Assembly: GCF_000834655.1 (NCBI RefSeq)
Contig: NZ_JXQQ01000008.1
Span: forward strand, 124,001-188,000
Direction of reading: 5' to 3'
From: Variovorax paradoxus
GTDB taxonomy: Bacteria > Pseudomonadota > Gammaproteobacteria > Burkholderiales > Burkholderiaceae_C
Length of the DNA: 64,000 bases
The notes under the pieces are model-generated. The model did not search any database, was not told where the DNA came from, and was given only the letters and a program-made list of their open reading frames with translations. Below, one piece after another: positions 30,094-39,612 of the stretch; positions within the stretch are counted from its first letter, which is position 1; every line of letters begins with the position of its first letter. The translations under genes and the position numbers were made by a program.

Positions 30094-30447
30094 TCAGCGC
30101 TTGGAGAGCAGCCCGCCGAGCGCGGTTTCGATGAGAAGGCCCAGCAGCGAATAGATCAGCGAGCCGATCAGCGCCGCCACGAAGCCGTTGACATGAAAGC
30201 CGGCGAGGAGCCCCGACGCTGCCCAGAACAGCAGCGCGTTGATCACGAACAGGAACAGCCCGAGCGTGACGATCGTGACCGGCAGCGTCAGCACCACCAG
30301 CACCGGCCGCACGATCATGTTGAGGAGGCCGATCACCGCGGCCGCAATGAGCGCGGAGCCGAAGCTGTTGACCTGGACACCGCTGTAGAGATAAGCCACC
30401 GCCAGCAGCGCGACAGCGCTGAGCAGCCATTTGATGATGATGCGCAT
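30094..30447 (-). CDS. Phage-holin-like / YvlD-family membrane protein
   Basis: A 117-aa protein made of four hydrophobic helices with the family element IGLLNMIVRPVLVVLTLPVTIVTLGLF in the middle. This matches the small four-helix YvlD (phage holin superfamily IV-like) proteins of unknown function; it is not evidence of a prophage. It is a single gene on the minus strand, downstream of a terminator. Confidence 0.85.
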   Translation of the reverse strand: MRIIIKWLLSAVALLAVAYLYSGVQVNSFGSALIAAAVIGLLNMIVRPVLVVLTLPVTIVTLGLFLFVINALLFWAASGLLAGFHVNGFVAALIGSLIYSLLGLLIETALGGLLSKR

Positions 30448-30480
30448 GCGGCGCAGGATACCCCAGAGCCCTCAAAACAA

Positions 30481-30512
30481 CGAGCCCCGGAGCGTTGCCG
30501 CGCCGGGGCTCG
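30481..30512 (-). terminator. Hairpin terminator after the 30533-30997 gene
   Basis: CGAGCCCCGG (30481-30490) and CCGGGGCTCG (30503-30512) form a perfect 10-bp stem. On the minus strand it is followed by a T-rich stretch. It lies 20 bp after the stop of the minus-strand gene. Confidence 0.8.
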
Positions 30513-30532
30513 TCGAGGAGTGTCTGCCTTGC

Positions 30533-30997
30533 CTATTCAGCCAGTTCGTTCGCCAGTACCAGCAATGCACCCATGCCCATCACCGCGCCGGGAAAGGCCC
30601 AGCCCGACTGGTGAGCCGGCGTTTGCTCCGGAGTGACAGGTTCCAAGTCGACGCCGATCTTCGGGCGGCGCGCATCGACCACGTGGGTGGCCGAATGCTC
30701 GCGCTTGAGTTGCTGCGTGAGCTCCGCGAGCGGGCCCTTGGCCAGCACCGCCGTCACCTGTCCGCCGTTGCGCTCCAGCAGGGGCAGCAGCTGCGCCTGC
30801 ACCTTGCTGAACCACTTGGCACGCCAGTTCTCGCGCGCGCTGTGGCTCACCCACTTGCTGATGCGATGCGTCATGCGCGGCGCGCAGGCCACGAGCACCC
30901 AATGGCGCGCCACGACGCTGTTGGCGTCCGGCGCGAGTTCGGCGAACTGCTCGCTGGCATACACGGCGTCGTCGACATAAAGAATGATCTTTTCCAT
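30533..30997 (-). CDS. Conserved hypothetical protein
   Basis: A 154-aa protein starting MEKIILYVDDAVYASEQFAEL, with alternating beta-alpha pattern in residues 1-105 and a C-terminal hydrophobic patch (WAFPGAVMGMGALLVLANEL) that may be a membrane-associated helix. The first part resembles universal-stress-type alpha/beta folds, but no ATP-binding motif is seen. An AAGGAG ribosome-binding site precedes the ATG. Function unknown. Confidence 0.65.
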   Translation of the reverse strand: MEKIILYVDDAVYASEQFAELAPDANSVVARHWVLVACAPRMTHRISKWVSHSARENWRAKWFSKVQAQLLPLLERNGGQVTAVLAKGPLAELTQQLKREHSATHVVDARRPKIGVDLEPVTPEQTPAHQSGWAFPGAVMGMGALLVLANELAE

Positions 30998-31091
30998 GAG
31001 TGCTCCTTCGGATAGTTAGAGTGGCAGAGACTGGTTTGGACAGGAAAGTTTCTCAGCGAAGTTTCTGGCGATCAATGGGGTAAGCCAGTGC

Positions 31092-31838
31092 TCAGCCGGT
31101 CGTCACGGCCGCGGCCGGCTTGTTGCGCGCCTGGCGCATGGCCACCCATTTGCCGATCGCGAGCACCAGCAGCGCACCGCCGATGCCGGCTGCGTACTTG
31201 ATCGTGTCGGTCTGCGGCACCTTGGGCACCCAGGTCCAGTTGGCGGGGTTCGCCAGGGCCGGGTCGGACACAGCCATCGTGCCGGCGATCCAGCCGAGCA
31301 GCATGCCGCCCAGCGTGATGATCAGCGGGAAGCGGTCCATCAGCTTGATGACCAGCTGGCTGCCCCAGACGATGATCGGAATGCTCACCAGCAGGCCGAA
31401 GATCACGAGCGGCATCTGGTGCCCTTCGCCCGCACCCTGTGCGGCGCCGGCGATGGCGATCACGTTGTCCACGCTCATCACCAGGTCGGCAATGATCACG
31501 GTCTTGACGGCGCCCCAGAGCTTGTCGCTGCCGGCGATGTTGCCGTGCGCGTCGTCATGCTCGGGAGCCAGGAGCTTGATGCCGATCCACAGCAGCAGGA
31601 TGGCACCCACCAGCTTCAGGAACGGAATGGCCAGCAGCGTGAGCGCGAAGAAGATCAGGATCACGCGCAGGATGATGGCGCCGGCGGTGCCCCAAAGAAT
31701 GCCCTTGGTGCGTTGGGCCGGCGGGAGTTTGCGGCATGCCAGCGCGATGACGACGGCGTTGTCGCCACCGAGCAGGATGTCGATCATGATGATCTGACCG
31801 ACAGCGACCCAGAACTCCGGGGTCATGAACAGTTCCAT
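31092..31838 (-). CDS. TerC-family membrane protein under riboswitch control
   Basis: A 248-aa polytopic protein with TerC motifs LGGDNAVVIALACRKLPPAQR near residue 23 and DLVMSVDNVIAIAG near 119. It is a paralogue of the 227-aa protein at 11235-11918, longer by a cytoplasmic or periplasmic insert near residue 205 (ANPANWTWVPKVPQTD). A yybP-ykoY aptamer lies upstream, which in other bacteria senses Mn2+ and turns on exporters. The likely role is Mn2+ export or metal supply to exported enzymes. An AGAGGA ribosome-binding site precedes ATG 31838. Confidence 0.93.
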   Translation of the reverse strand: MELFMTPEFWVAVGQIIMIDILLGGDNAVVIALACRKLPPAQRTKGILWGTAGAIILRVILIFFALTLLAIPFLKLVGAILLLWIGIKLLAPEHDDAHGNIAGSDKLWGAVKTVIIADLVMSVDNVIAIAGAAQGAGEGHQMPLVIFGLLVSIPIIVWGSQLVIKLMDRFPLIITLGGMLLGWIAGTMAVSDPALANPANWTWVPKVPQTDTIKYAAGIGGALLVLAIGKWVAMRQARNKPAAAVTTG

Positions 31839-32016
31839 AGATTCCTCTTTGTCTTCGCGCCGTTCCTGCCGTTCCTTGATTGGATCTCGACGGGCAGGCG
31901 CATACCGATGCGTTTCGATTCATCCCGCGCGGGGCTGATCGAAAGCGAGGAAATGGAGGCACCAGGTGACACCGGGGACTCGCGAACGCTTCGACCAAAC
32001 CTGCACAGGTTCAAAT
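31839..32016 (-). promoter_or_regulatory. Expression platform and leader of terC
   Basis: 178 nt between the aptamer and the terC start. No uridine-tract terminator was found, so control may be on translation, by pairing with the AGAGGA site. This stretch together with the aptamer and the region to 32332 forms a 494-bp gap without a gene. Confidence 0.5.
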
Positions 32017-32145
32017 CGAAGGTCTTGCTCGACAGCGCCTGCGCCGGTGCGCATGCGTTGCCCGAAAGGCCGGAAGTGTTGTGCTTCGTATTGACGACCT
32101 GTCGATTTCCGCCGTTGTGCAGCGGGCGGGAGCTACTCCCCTTCG
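32017..32145 (-). ncRNA. yybP-ykoY (Mn2+-sensing) riboswitch aptamer
   Basis: On the minus strand, P1 is closed by CGAAGG (32145-32140) pairing with CCTTCG (32022-32017). Directly after the 5' strand comes the invariant loop segment GGGGAGTAGC (complement at 32132-32141). It is followed by the second conserved loop GTCGTCAATACG, a CCGGCC segment, and the 3' junction GAGCAAGACC. Order and sequence match the known aptamer of Lactococcus. The class binds Mn2+ at the two loops and typically controls Mn2+ exporters and TerC genes. Confidence 0.93.
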
Positions 32146-32332
32146 TGGGCGGGATTAAAGCATCGAAGGTCGCGGCGTGGCAACCGAAAGTTTTCAGGCA
32201 TTTAAAAAGAACCGCCCGGAAAGGCTCATGAACAGGGGATTTGGTGCTATCTGATTTGTAGCGTTCATGTCCCTTCGAGGCTGCGGGACATTGGCGGACT
32301 ATGATCGCCGCTCGCTGCTTTTTCACTCCCCC

Positions 32333-32797
32333 ATGGCCGCCATCCACATCACCGACATCGAGGCCGCCATCAACCACTGGCGCGCCAAGAGTCCCTCGCC
32401 CGACGGCGTCACGCTGGCGCCGCAATTGCGGGCGCTCGCCGAGGTCTACGCGCTCATGGTGTTCCACCACGAGGACGAGGTCGACGAAGTCGGCTTCCCG
32501 CCCAAGGCCTGGGCCGCCTGGCTCGATTGGTACCACAGCACCCCCGACACCCCCTGCATCGCGATCTGCTCCACCAGCCAGGGCGACGACGAATGCAAGG
32601 GCTGCGGACGCACCTTCGACGAAGTGCAGCACTGGCCCGCCATGACCCCGGTCGAGAAGCGCGTGACCTGGCGCCGCATCACGATGGAAGACTCGGCCTG
32701 GCGCTTCAACAAATACGCCGAGCGGGCGCGCGAAGCCGAGCCGCCGCAGTGGCCCGACGATCCCGCCGAGCCCCTCGGCCCCGACGACACGCCCTGA
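32333..32797 (+). CDS. DUF3717-DUF1289 two-domain protein
   Basis: A 154-aa cytoplasmic protein. Residues 1-60 (AIHITDIEAAINHWRAK and following) match DUF3717. Residues 72-105 contain the cysteine pattern CIAICSTSQGDDECKGCGRTFDEV of DUF1289, a small Fe-S- or zinc-like motif. ATG 32333 is preferred over an in-frame ATG at 32267, since it starts exactly at DUF3717. A DUF2007-like gene follows by 10 bp. Function unknown. Confidence 0.82.
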   Translation: MAAIHITDIEAAINHWRAKSPSPDGVTLAPQLRALAEVYALMVFHHEDEVDEVGFPPKAWAAWLDWYHSTPDTPCIAICSTSQGDDECKGCGRTFDEVQHWPAMTPVEKRVTWRRITMEDSAWRFNKYAERAREAEPPQWPDDPAEPLGPDDTP

Positions 32798-32807
32798 GAG
32801 GCAGCCC

Positions 32808-33113
32808 ATGCGTCGCCTCGCCCAAGCGCCCAATCTCGCGATCGCGACCCTCTGGGTTCACGCGCTGCGGGAAGACGGCGTCGAAGCCACGGTGCAGCGC
32901 GAATTCCTCGGCGCCGTGATGGGCCAGTTGCCGCCCGACCAGTGCCTGCCCGAAATCTGGATCGACGACGACGCCCAGTTCGAGCGCGCCAAGGAGTTGC
33001 TGCATGCGGTACAGCACCGCCCGCAGCGCAACTGGCAATGCGTCTGCGGCGAGCGGATCGAAGGCGGTTTCGAGCAGTGCTGGCAGTGCGGCGAGATGAT
33101 GCCGGCGGCATAG
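32808..33113 (+). CDS. DUF2007-like protein with C-terminal zinc ribbon
   Basis: A 101-aa protein. Residues 8-70 follow the DUF2007 signal-transduction-like pattern (NLAIATLWVHALREDGVEATVQREFLGA). Residues 77-96 carry CVCGERIEGGFEQCWQCG, a four-cysteine zinc ribbon with CxC and CxxC knuckles. It is probably co-transcribed with the preceding gene (10-bp gap). Confidence 0.75.
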   Translation: MRRLAQAPNLAIATLWVHALREDGVEATVQREFLGAVMGQLPPDQCLPEIWIDDDAQFERAKELLHAVQHRPQRNWQCVCGERIEGGFEQCWQCGEMMPAA

Positions 33114-33146
33114 ATCCCTGCCTTTTCGCGCACACCGCGGAACACC

Positions 33147-33228
33147 GCGGAACCGGCGTCGCCGGGCCGCAGGTGTTGCCCCCGGCAGGGGGCGGGCGAA
33201 GCGACACGAAGTGCGCGGAGCCTGGGGG
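33147..33228 (-). repeat. 84-bp-type dispersed repeat, copy A (reverse orientation)
   Basis: The reverse complement matches copies B (39501-39584) and C (59435-59518), sharing GGCTTCGCGCACTTCGTG-like, CCGGGGGC-like and GGCCCGGCGA segments. It begins 6 nt after the YaeQ stop on the YaeQ strand. A tandem pair of CACCGCGGAA (33133-33152) abuts its far end. Confidence 0.85.
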
Positions 33229-33234
33229 CGAGCC

Positions 33235-33795
33235 CTACTTCCAGCGCAGCAGTTCGACGTCGATGCTGTTCGTGCCGTCGCCCAGCGTGAGCGTGTTTTC
33301 CTGGATCGTCGCCTGCAGCTGCATGCTGCGTTGCGCCAGCGCGGCCAGCGCCTGCGAGGCCTCGGTCGGCACGCGGTAGACCTTCAGGTTCTGCGGCCGC
33401 GTGAGCTTGTTCTCGATGCCGCGCCACCAGATCTCGGCGGCATGGTTGAAGCAATAGACGACCACCTCGTCCGCCTTGCCGCACGCCTTGATGATGGGCT
33501 TGTCCTCGGGCTGGCCGACTTCGATCCAGATCTTGGTCTCGCCCGTGAAGTCGCGCAGCCAGACGTCGGGCTCCTCGACGTTCGAGAGGCCCGCGCCGAA
33601 CGCCAGCGTGCCGTCGCCCTGGCAGATGTCCTGCAGCTGGTGGGCGTTGAGCGCGAGCGCGACGAGCCGGATCATCATCCGTTCGTCGGTCTCGCTCGGG
33701 TGGCGCGCCAGGGTCAGCGCATGGTCGGCGTAATAGCCGTGGTCGATGTCGGCCACCGCGAGGGTGGCCTTGAAGATGGTGGATTTGAGGGCCAT
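33235..33795 (-). CDS. yaeQ: YaeQ-family protein
   Basis: A 186-aa protein with the YaeQ features ALKSTIFKATLAVADIDHGYY at the start, HPSETDERMMIRLVALAL near 31 and EPDVWLRDFTGETKIWIEVGQP near 74. The fold is a PD-(D/E)xK nuclease-like core, but biochemical function is not established. Length is normal. It stands alone, followed by repeat copy A. Confidence 0.95.
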   Translation of the reverse strand: MALKSTIFKATLAVADIDHGYYADHALTLARHPSETDERMMIRLVALALNAHQLQDICQGDGTLAFGAGLSNVEEPDVWLRDFTGETKIWIEVGQPEDKPIIKACGKADEVVVYCFNHAAEIWWRGIENKLTRPQNLKVYRVPTEASQALAALAQRSMQLQATIQENTLTLGDGTNSIDVELLRWK

Positions 33796-33840
33796 GGGTG
33801 CGCGAGTATGCCTGCCGTGGACGCCCGCGCCGGGCAGTCC

Positions 33841-36006
33841 TCAGAACGCCACAGATGCCTGCAGGTACACCGTGCGCGGCTGCCCCACGTACTTGCCGCC
33901 GTTGTTGTCCACCGAACGGTTGTAGTAGCGGCGGTCGAACAGGTTCTTCACGCCGACGGCCAGCTTCAGGTGGCTCATCGACGGGCCGAAGTCGTAGGCG
34001 GCGCGCAGGTTCATCGTGGTGTAGCCCGGGATGTTGCCGAGCCGGCCGGTCGAATCTTCCAGCGTCACGTACTGCGCGCCGTCGTCCGGCGAGCCGGGCG
34101 AACGTTGCTTCGATTGCGCGTACACGTCGGCATTGAGCGTCCACGGACCGCGCTCGTAGCGCGCACCCAGCGTGAGGATCTGGCGCGAATAGAACGGCAG
34201 GTCGCGCCCGGCGAAGTTGCCGGCTTTCGACGTGGCCTGCGTGTACGTGTAGGTGCCCGACACCGTCAGGCCCTTGAGCGATGCGCTCAGGTCGCCCAGC
34301 TCGTAGCGCAGCGCCGATTCGACGCCGCGGTGCCGCGTGGCGCCCAGGTCGGTCCACTGGCCGACGTCGCCGGTAATGGAGCGCGCGAGCAGCAGCTCCT
34401 TGTCGAAGTTGATGTTGAACAGCGTCAGCTCGCCGCTCCAGGCTTCGCCTTTGTAATGCGTGCCGATTTCGTAGGTCTTGGCCTTCTCGGGGTGCAAGCT
34501 GGTGGTCGACTGCGCGAGCTGGGCGTATTGCTGTGGGCCGAACGACACCCCAGCATTCGCGAACAGCGACCAGCGCTCGTTCATGCGGTAGAGCACCGAG
34601 AGCGTCGGCAGCACTTCGTTGGAATCGATCTTCGGGTAGATCGCGTTCGTGATGCGGTTGTTCGCCACGGTGAACACGTCGTTGTGCGAGCGGAAGGATT
34701 CATAGCGCACGCCGGGCGTGATCGTCCAGTTGCCGATGTCGATGCGGTCGTCGATGTAGAACGCGTGCGCGACCGTGCCGCCCTTGCTGGTCTGGTAAGC
34801 GGGGTTGGCCAGGCTGTAGGCGTCGAAGCCCGGGCGCGGCGTGTAGTAGGCGCTGCGCGTTGCGACCTCTGAGGCTTCTTCGCGCAGGTAGCGGAAACCG
34901 ACGCTGACTTCCTGCACCACGTCGCCCGAATCGATCAGGCGCGAATAGCGCGGCTCGATCGCGAAGGTCTTGTAGTTGCGCGGCGCGCTGGTCAGGCGTC
35001 GCTTGCCGGCGTTGGCGCCGGTGCCTTCCTGCTCCAGGTGGCTGCCGCGGAACGAGTCGGTGTAGTAGCTCAGCATCTCGAACTTGTTCACGCCGTCGTT
35101 GTGCGTGTACTTGATCGAGCCGTCGGTGCGCCGGCCGGTGAATTCGTCGAAGGGGCGGTCCGACTGGAACGGGTTGGCCGCGAACTGCGCCGTTGTCAGG
35201 CCGCCGGGCATGCGGCCGCTGCCTTCGAAGTGATGCAGCGACACCGCGATGTCGTCGGTGCTGGAGATGCGGTAGGCGCCCTTGAGCATCAGGTCGTCGA
35301 TGCTGGTGTGGTCGTTGCTCTGGCGAAAGCCGTTGCCGTGCGTGCCCGAATACAAGAGCGCCAGGCCCAGGCCCTTGTCGTTGGTGCCGCCGACGAACAG
35401 CGTGGGCGTCGTCTTGGTGCCGCCGCCGTGGCCGGCGCTCTCGATGCCCACGCCTACCTCGCCCGAGAACTGCTTGGGGATCGCACGCGTCACGAAGTTG
35501 ATGATGCCGCCCACGTTCTGGGGACCGTAGCGCACCGAACCGGCACCGCGCACCACATCGACCGTCTCGATGCTGCCGAGCGAAAGCGGCGCCAGCGACA
35601 GCTGCGGCTGGCCGTAAGGTGCGTAGGCCAGCGGCACGCCGTCCAGCAGGATGGTCGAGCGCGGCGACAGCCGCGAGGTGAGGCCCCGCACGCCCACGTT
35701 GAGAGAAATATCGCTGCCGCCCGTGCCGTTGCTCTCCTGCACCTGCACGCCCGGGATCTGGCGCAGCACGTCGCGCACGCTGGAGGCGCCGCTTTCCTCG
35801 ATCTGCTTGCGCTCGACGATGCTGCGCGCGCCGGCATGCTCGAGCACCTTCTTCTCGTTGGGGTTGGCGAGCCAGTCGCCGGTGACGGTGATGGTTTCCA
35901 GCGACGCCTTGGACGGGTCGGCCGCGGGCTCGGCGTCGGCGGCGAAGCTCTGCAGGCTCAGGGGTAACAGCGCCATCGCAATGGCTGTGCGTTTGTGCGG
36001 GAACAA
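33841..36006 (-). CDS. FecA-like TonB-dependent receptor
   Basis: A 721-aa outer-membrane transporter. A signal peptide ends near SFAADA. A TonB box-like stretch (LETITVTG) follows, then the plug domain (about 45-165) with GVRGLTSRLSPRSTILLDGVPLAYAPYGQPQ and RYGPQNVGGIINFVTRAIP, both close to E. coli FecA, then a 22-strand barrel ending in Phe. The N-terminal signalling domain of FecA is absent, so it should transport without FecR/FecI control. Substrate is probably ferric citrate or a similar siderophore. Start is TTG 36006 with a GGAGGAG ribosome-binding site; the upstream open frame runs through PepSY antisense and is ignored. Confidence 0.9.
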   Translation of the reverse strand: MFPHKRTAIAMALLPLSLQSFAADAEPAADPSKASLETITVTGDWLANPNEKKVLEHAGARSIVERKQIEESGASSVRDVLRQIPGVQVQESNGTGGSDISLNVGVRGLTSRLSPRSTILLDGVPLAYAPYGQPQLSLAPLSLGSIETVDVVRGAGSVRYGPQNVGGIINFVTRAIPKQFSGEVGVGIESAGHGGGTKTTPTLFVGGTNDKGLGLALLYSGTHGNGFRQSNDHTSIDDLMLKGAYRISSTDDIAVSLHHFEGSGRMPGGLTTAQFAANPFQSDRPFDEFTGRRTDGSIKYTHNDGVNKFEMLSYYTDSFRGSHLEQEGTGANAGKRRLTSAPRNYKTFAIEPRYSRLIDSGDVVQEVSVGFRYLREEASEVATRSAYYTPRPGFDAYSLANPAYQTSKGGTVAHAFYIDDRIDIGNWTITPGVRYESFRSHNDVFTVANNRITNAIYPKIDSNEVLPTLSVLYRMNERWSLFANAGVSFGPQQYAQLAQSTTSLHPEKAKTYEIGTHYKGEAWSGELTLFNINFDKELLLARSITGDVGQWTDLGATRHRGVESALRYELGDLSASLKGLTVSGTYTYTQATSKAGNFAGRDLPFYSRQILTLGARYERGPWTLNADVYAQSKQRSPGSPDDGAQYVTLEDSTGRLGNIPGYTTMNLRAAYDFGPSMSHLKLAVGVKNLFDRRYYNRSVDNNGGKYVGQPRTVYLQASVAF

Positions 36007-36057
36007 GGGGACTCCTCCGGGAATGGGAAAAAGCAGAAAAACCGTGTGCGCAGGACG

Positions 36058-36089
36058 TGAGGCGTCTTCTTCGGGGGCGGGACGCCTCA
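36058..36089 (-). terminator. Hairpin between the PepSY gene and the receptor gene
   Basis: TGAGGCGTC (36058-36066) and GACGCCTCA (36081-36089) form a perfect 9-bp stem that includes the PepSY stop codon. On the minus strand a T-rich stretch follows about 15 nt later. It may be a partial terminator or an RNA-stability element. Confidence 0.5.
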
Positions 36090-37226
36090 GGACGTTGTTC
36101 GGCTGGAAAGCGCGTTGTTGTTGCGGGCTGCGGCGGCTAGCGTGCGGCGGCGCCACCAGAGCCAGATGCCGCTGAAACCCAGGCCGCCGAGCGCAAGACC
36201 CAGCAGCGCGGTGACGACCTGGTGGGCCACGCCGCCCAGTTCGCCCGTGTGCAGCGGGAAGATCACCGCCACCGCGCCGTTGCCGGCGTCCAGGTCCTGC
36301 CACTTGCGCGCGGCCATCACCTGGCCGCTCACCGGGTTCATCCACACCGAGCTGATGCCGTTGGGATGCGGGTCGTCCGGCAGCCGGAAGCGCACGCGCA
36401 CGGGCCGGTCGTCCTTGCCGGGCACGAGCACATAGCCGATCGGCTGGCCCGGGTACACCTGCTGCGCGCGGGCGACGATGTCGTCCAGCGGCGCGCGCGG
36501 GCCGCTTGCGCCGCCCTTCGGGATCGTCGGCGCCTTGACCGGCTGCTGCCCCATGGCGGCGGAGATGAAGCCGCCCAGCGGCCGCCACGCCATGTAGGCG
36601 CCCGTGGCCACCGACACCGCGATCAGGAGGCCCAGCACCGCGCCGCCCGTGCGGTGCAGGTCGAACAGGCCGCGCAGGAGTCCGCGGTTCAGCACGATGC
36701 GCAGCGACGGCGGCCAGCGTGCGGGCCACCAGAGCACCAGGCCTGTCACCAGCAGGAACAGGTACGAGAGCGCCACGAACGCCAGGATGCCCTTGCCGGT
36801 GCTGCCCAGCAGCAGGCTGTTGTGGACCTTGTAGGCCAGGTTGTAGAAGCCCTCTTCGGTGCCGCGCCGCCCCTGCTCGGCGCCGGTGGCGGGGTCCAGG
36901 TATAGCGTGCCGTCCCACTTGCCGCGCACCAGGACCCAGAGCGTTTCGTCGGGGTGGTGGGGCGGGCGCAGCGTGAAGCTGGTGTCGGGGCCGAACTCGG
37001 CCAGGATGCGCTGGCGCAGCGGCTCGAGCGGCAACGCGGCCGTGGCCGCGATGGCATCACCCGCGCTGCGCGCGACGAACAAGTCGGAATGGATCTCGCG
37101 GTCGATCGGCCGGGACACCACCAGCACCGCGCCGAGCAGCGCGGTGAGGGCCAGGATCGGGCCGAGGGTGAGCCCGGTCCAGCGGTGGATCTTCAGCCAG
37201 AGACGTCGCAGCGGAGCGCGCAGCAT
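36087..37226 (-). CDS. PepSY-domain membrane protein (siderophore-uptake associated)
   Basis: A 379-aa inner-membrane protein with four main membrane segments: near residues 15-37, 140-165, 185-210 and 340-360. It starts LKIHRWTGLTLGPILALTALLGAVLV, the standard beginning of PepSY-associated TM proteins that act as ferric-siderophore reductases or accessory factors beside TonB receptors. It is upstream of the FecA-like gene on the same strand with an 80-bp gap, so a shared iron-uptake role is likely. No Fur box was recognised upstream. Confidence 0.87.
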   Translation of the reverse strand: MLRAPLRRLWLKIHRWTGLTLGPILALTALLGAVLVVSRPIDREIHSDLFVARSAGDAIAATAALPLEPLRQRILAEFGPDTSFTLRPPHHPDETLWVLVRGKWDGTLYLDPATGAEQGRRGTEEGFYNLAYKVHNSLLLGSTGKGILAFVALSYLFLLVTGLVLWWPARWPPSLRIVLNRGLLRGLFDLHRTGGAVLGLLIAVSVATGAYMAWRPLGGFISAAMGQQPVKAPTIPKGGASGPRAPLDDIVARAQQVYPGQPIGYVLVPGKDDRPVRVRFRLPDDPHPNGISSVWMNPVSGQVMAARKWQDLDAGNGAVAVIFPLHTGELGGVAHQVVTALLGLALGGLGFSGIWLWWRRRTLAAAARNNNALSSRTTS

Positions 37227-37366
37227 GAATCACGGGGACCTCGGAGAGTCCCGTCATGGTTGTTGGCTGGCGTGCCCGTGAAAGGGCGCGTTGGCTGGGA
37301 AATCGGGGTCTGTGTGCGGACCGCACCAACCGTTTGCCGCGGTTGGTAGATCGATGCACAAGCGCG

Positions 37367-38755
<1,389 letters not shown>

Positions 38756-38883
38756 TTAGGCGGCCGGCGGTCCGTGGGGTCGTACCGACACATTGGGGTG
38801 GATCCGGGCCTGCGGCTTTCCCGTTCACCTAAAATGATTATGAACAAGTGTCATCAAGCCAAGAGCAACGGGAGAGAGCCTTC

Positions 38884-39495
38884 ATGAAACTGATCGGATC
38901 CGCAGCCAGCCCTTATGTGCGCAAGGTGCGCGTGGTGCTGGCCGAGAAGCGGCTCGATTACCAGTTCGTGATCGAGGACGTCTGGTCCGCCGACACCACC
39001 ATCTCCAACTCCAATCCGCTGGGCAAGGTGCCCTGCCTGATCATGGAAGGCGGGGAGGCGATGTTCGATTCGCGCGTGATCGTCGAATACCTGGACACGC
39101 TGTCGCCGGTGGGCAAGCTCATTCCGCAGCAGGGCCGCGAGCGCGCCGAGGTCAAGACCTGGGAAGCGCTGGCCGATGGCGTCATGGACGCCGGCGTGCT
39201 CTGGCGCCTGGAAGCCACCTGGTCCGGCCGCAACGACCACGAGCGCAGCACCACCTGGATCGAGCGCCAGCGCACCAAGGTCGTGGACGGCGTGGCCGCC
39301 ATGTCCAAGGGCCTGGGCGACAAGCCCTTCTGCAGCGGCATCCACCTGAGCCTGTCGGACATCGCGGTGGGCTGCACGCTGGGCTGGCTGGACCTGCGCT
39401 TTCCCGACATCGACTGGCGTGGCGACCACGGCAACCTGGCAAAGCTGTACGACAAGCTGATGCTCCGCCCGAGCTTCATCGACACCAAACCCTGA
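38884..39495 (+). CDS. Glutathione S-transferase family protein
   Basis: A 203-aa cytosolic protein. The N-terminal thioredoxin-like domain begins MKLIGSAASPYVRKVRVVLAEK, with the glutathione-contact segments NPLGKVPCLI and DSRVIVEYLD. The helical C-terminal domain has LSLSDIAVGCTLGWLDLR. A short open extension to 38848 is rejected in favour of ATG 38884, preceded by GGGAGAGA. TAAAAT near 38831 is a candidate -10. Substrate unknown. Followed 5 nt later by repeat copy B. Confidence 0.92.
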   Translation: MKLIGSAASPYVRKVRVVLAEKRLDYQFVIEDVWSADTTISNSNPLGKVPCLIMEGGEAMFDSRVIVEYLDTLSPVGKLIPQQGRERAEVKTWEALADGVMDAGVLWRLEATWSGRNDHERSTTWIERQRTKVVDGVAAMSKGLGDKPFCSGIHLSLSDIAVGCTLGWLDLRFPDIDWRGDHGNLAKLYDKLMLRPSFIDTKP

Positions 39496-39500
39496 CTCTT

Positions 39501-39584
39501 CCCCAGGCTTCGCGCACTTCGTGTCGCGTCGCCTTCCCCCTCACCGGGGGCGACACCGGTGGCCCGGCGAAGCCGGTTCCACGG
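39501..39584 (+). repeat. 84-bp dispersed repeat, copy B
   Basis: Same element as copies A and C. It begins 5 nt after the glutathione S-transferase stop in sense orientation. It contains CACTTCGTG and a short perfect hairpin CCGGC-GAA-GCCGG. Confidence 0.9.
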
Positions 39585-39612
39585 CGTCCCGCGAACAAGC
39601 CGCCGCTTTGTT

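Noticed and set aside
30094..30447. Prophage remnant, from the holin-like protein
   Set aside because: The YvlD/holin-superfamily four-helix protein is a common chromosomal gene; no other phage gene is near.
36007..36918. Extension of the FecA-like frame to a 1025-aa protein
   Set aside because: The extra sequence is low-complexity Arg/Gly/Ala and lies antisense-in-frame to nothing real; it overlaps the PepSY gene. TTG 36006 with a strong ribosome-binding site and signal peptide is the sensible start.
37227..37366. Fur box upstream of the PepSY-receptor genes
   Set aside because: No AT-rich 19-bp palindrome resembling the Fur consensus was found in this GC-rich gap.
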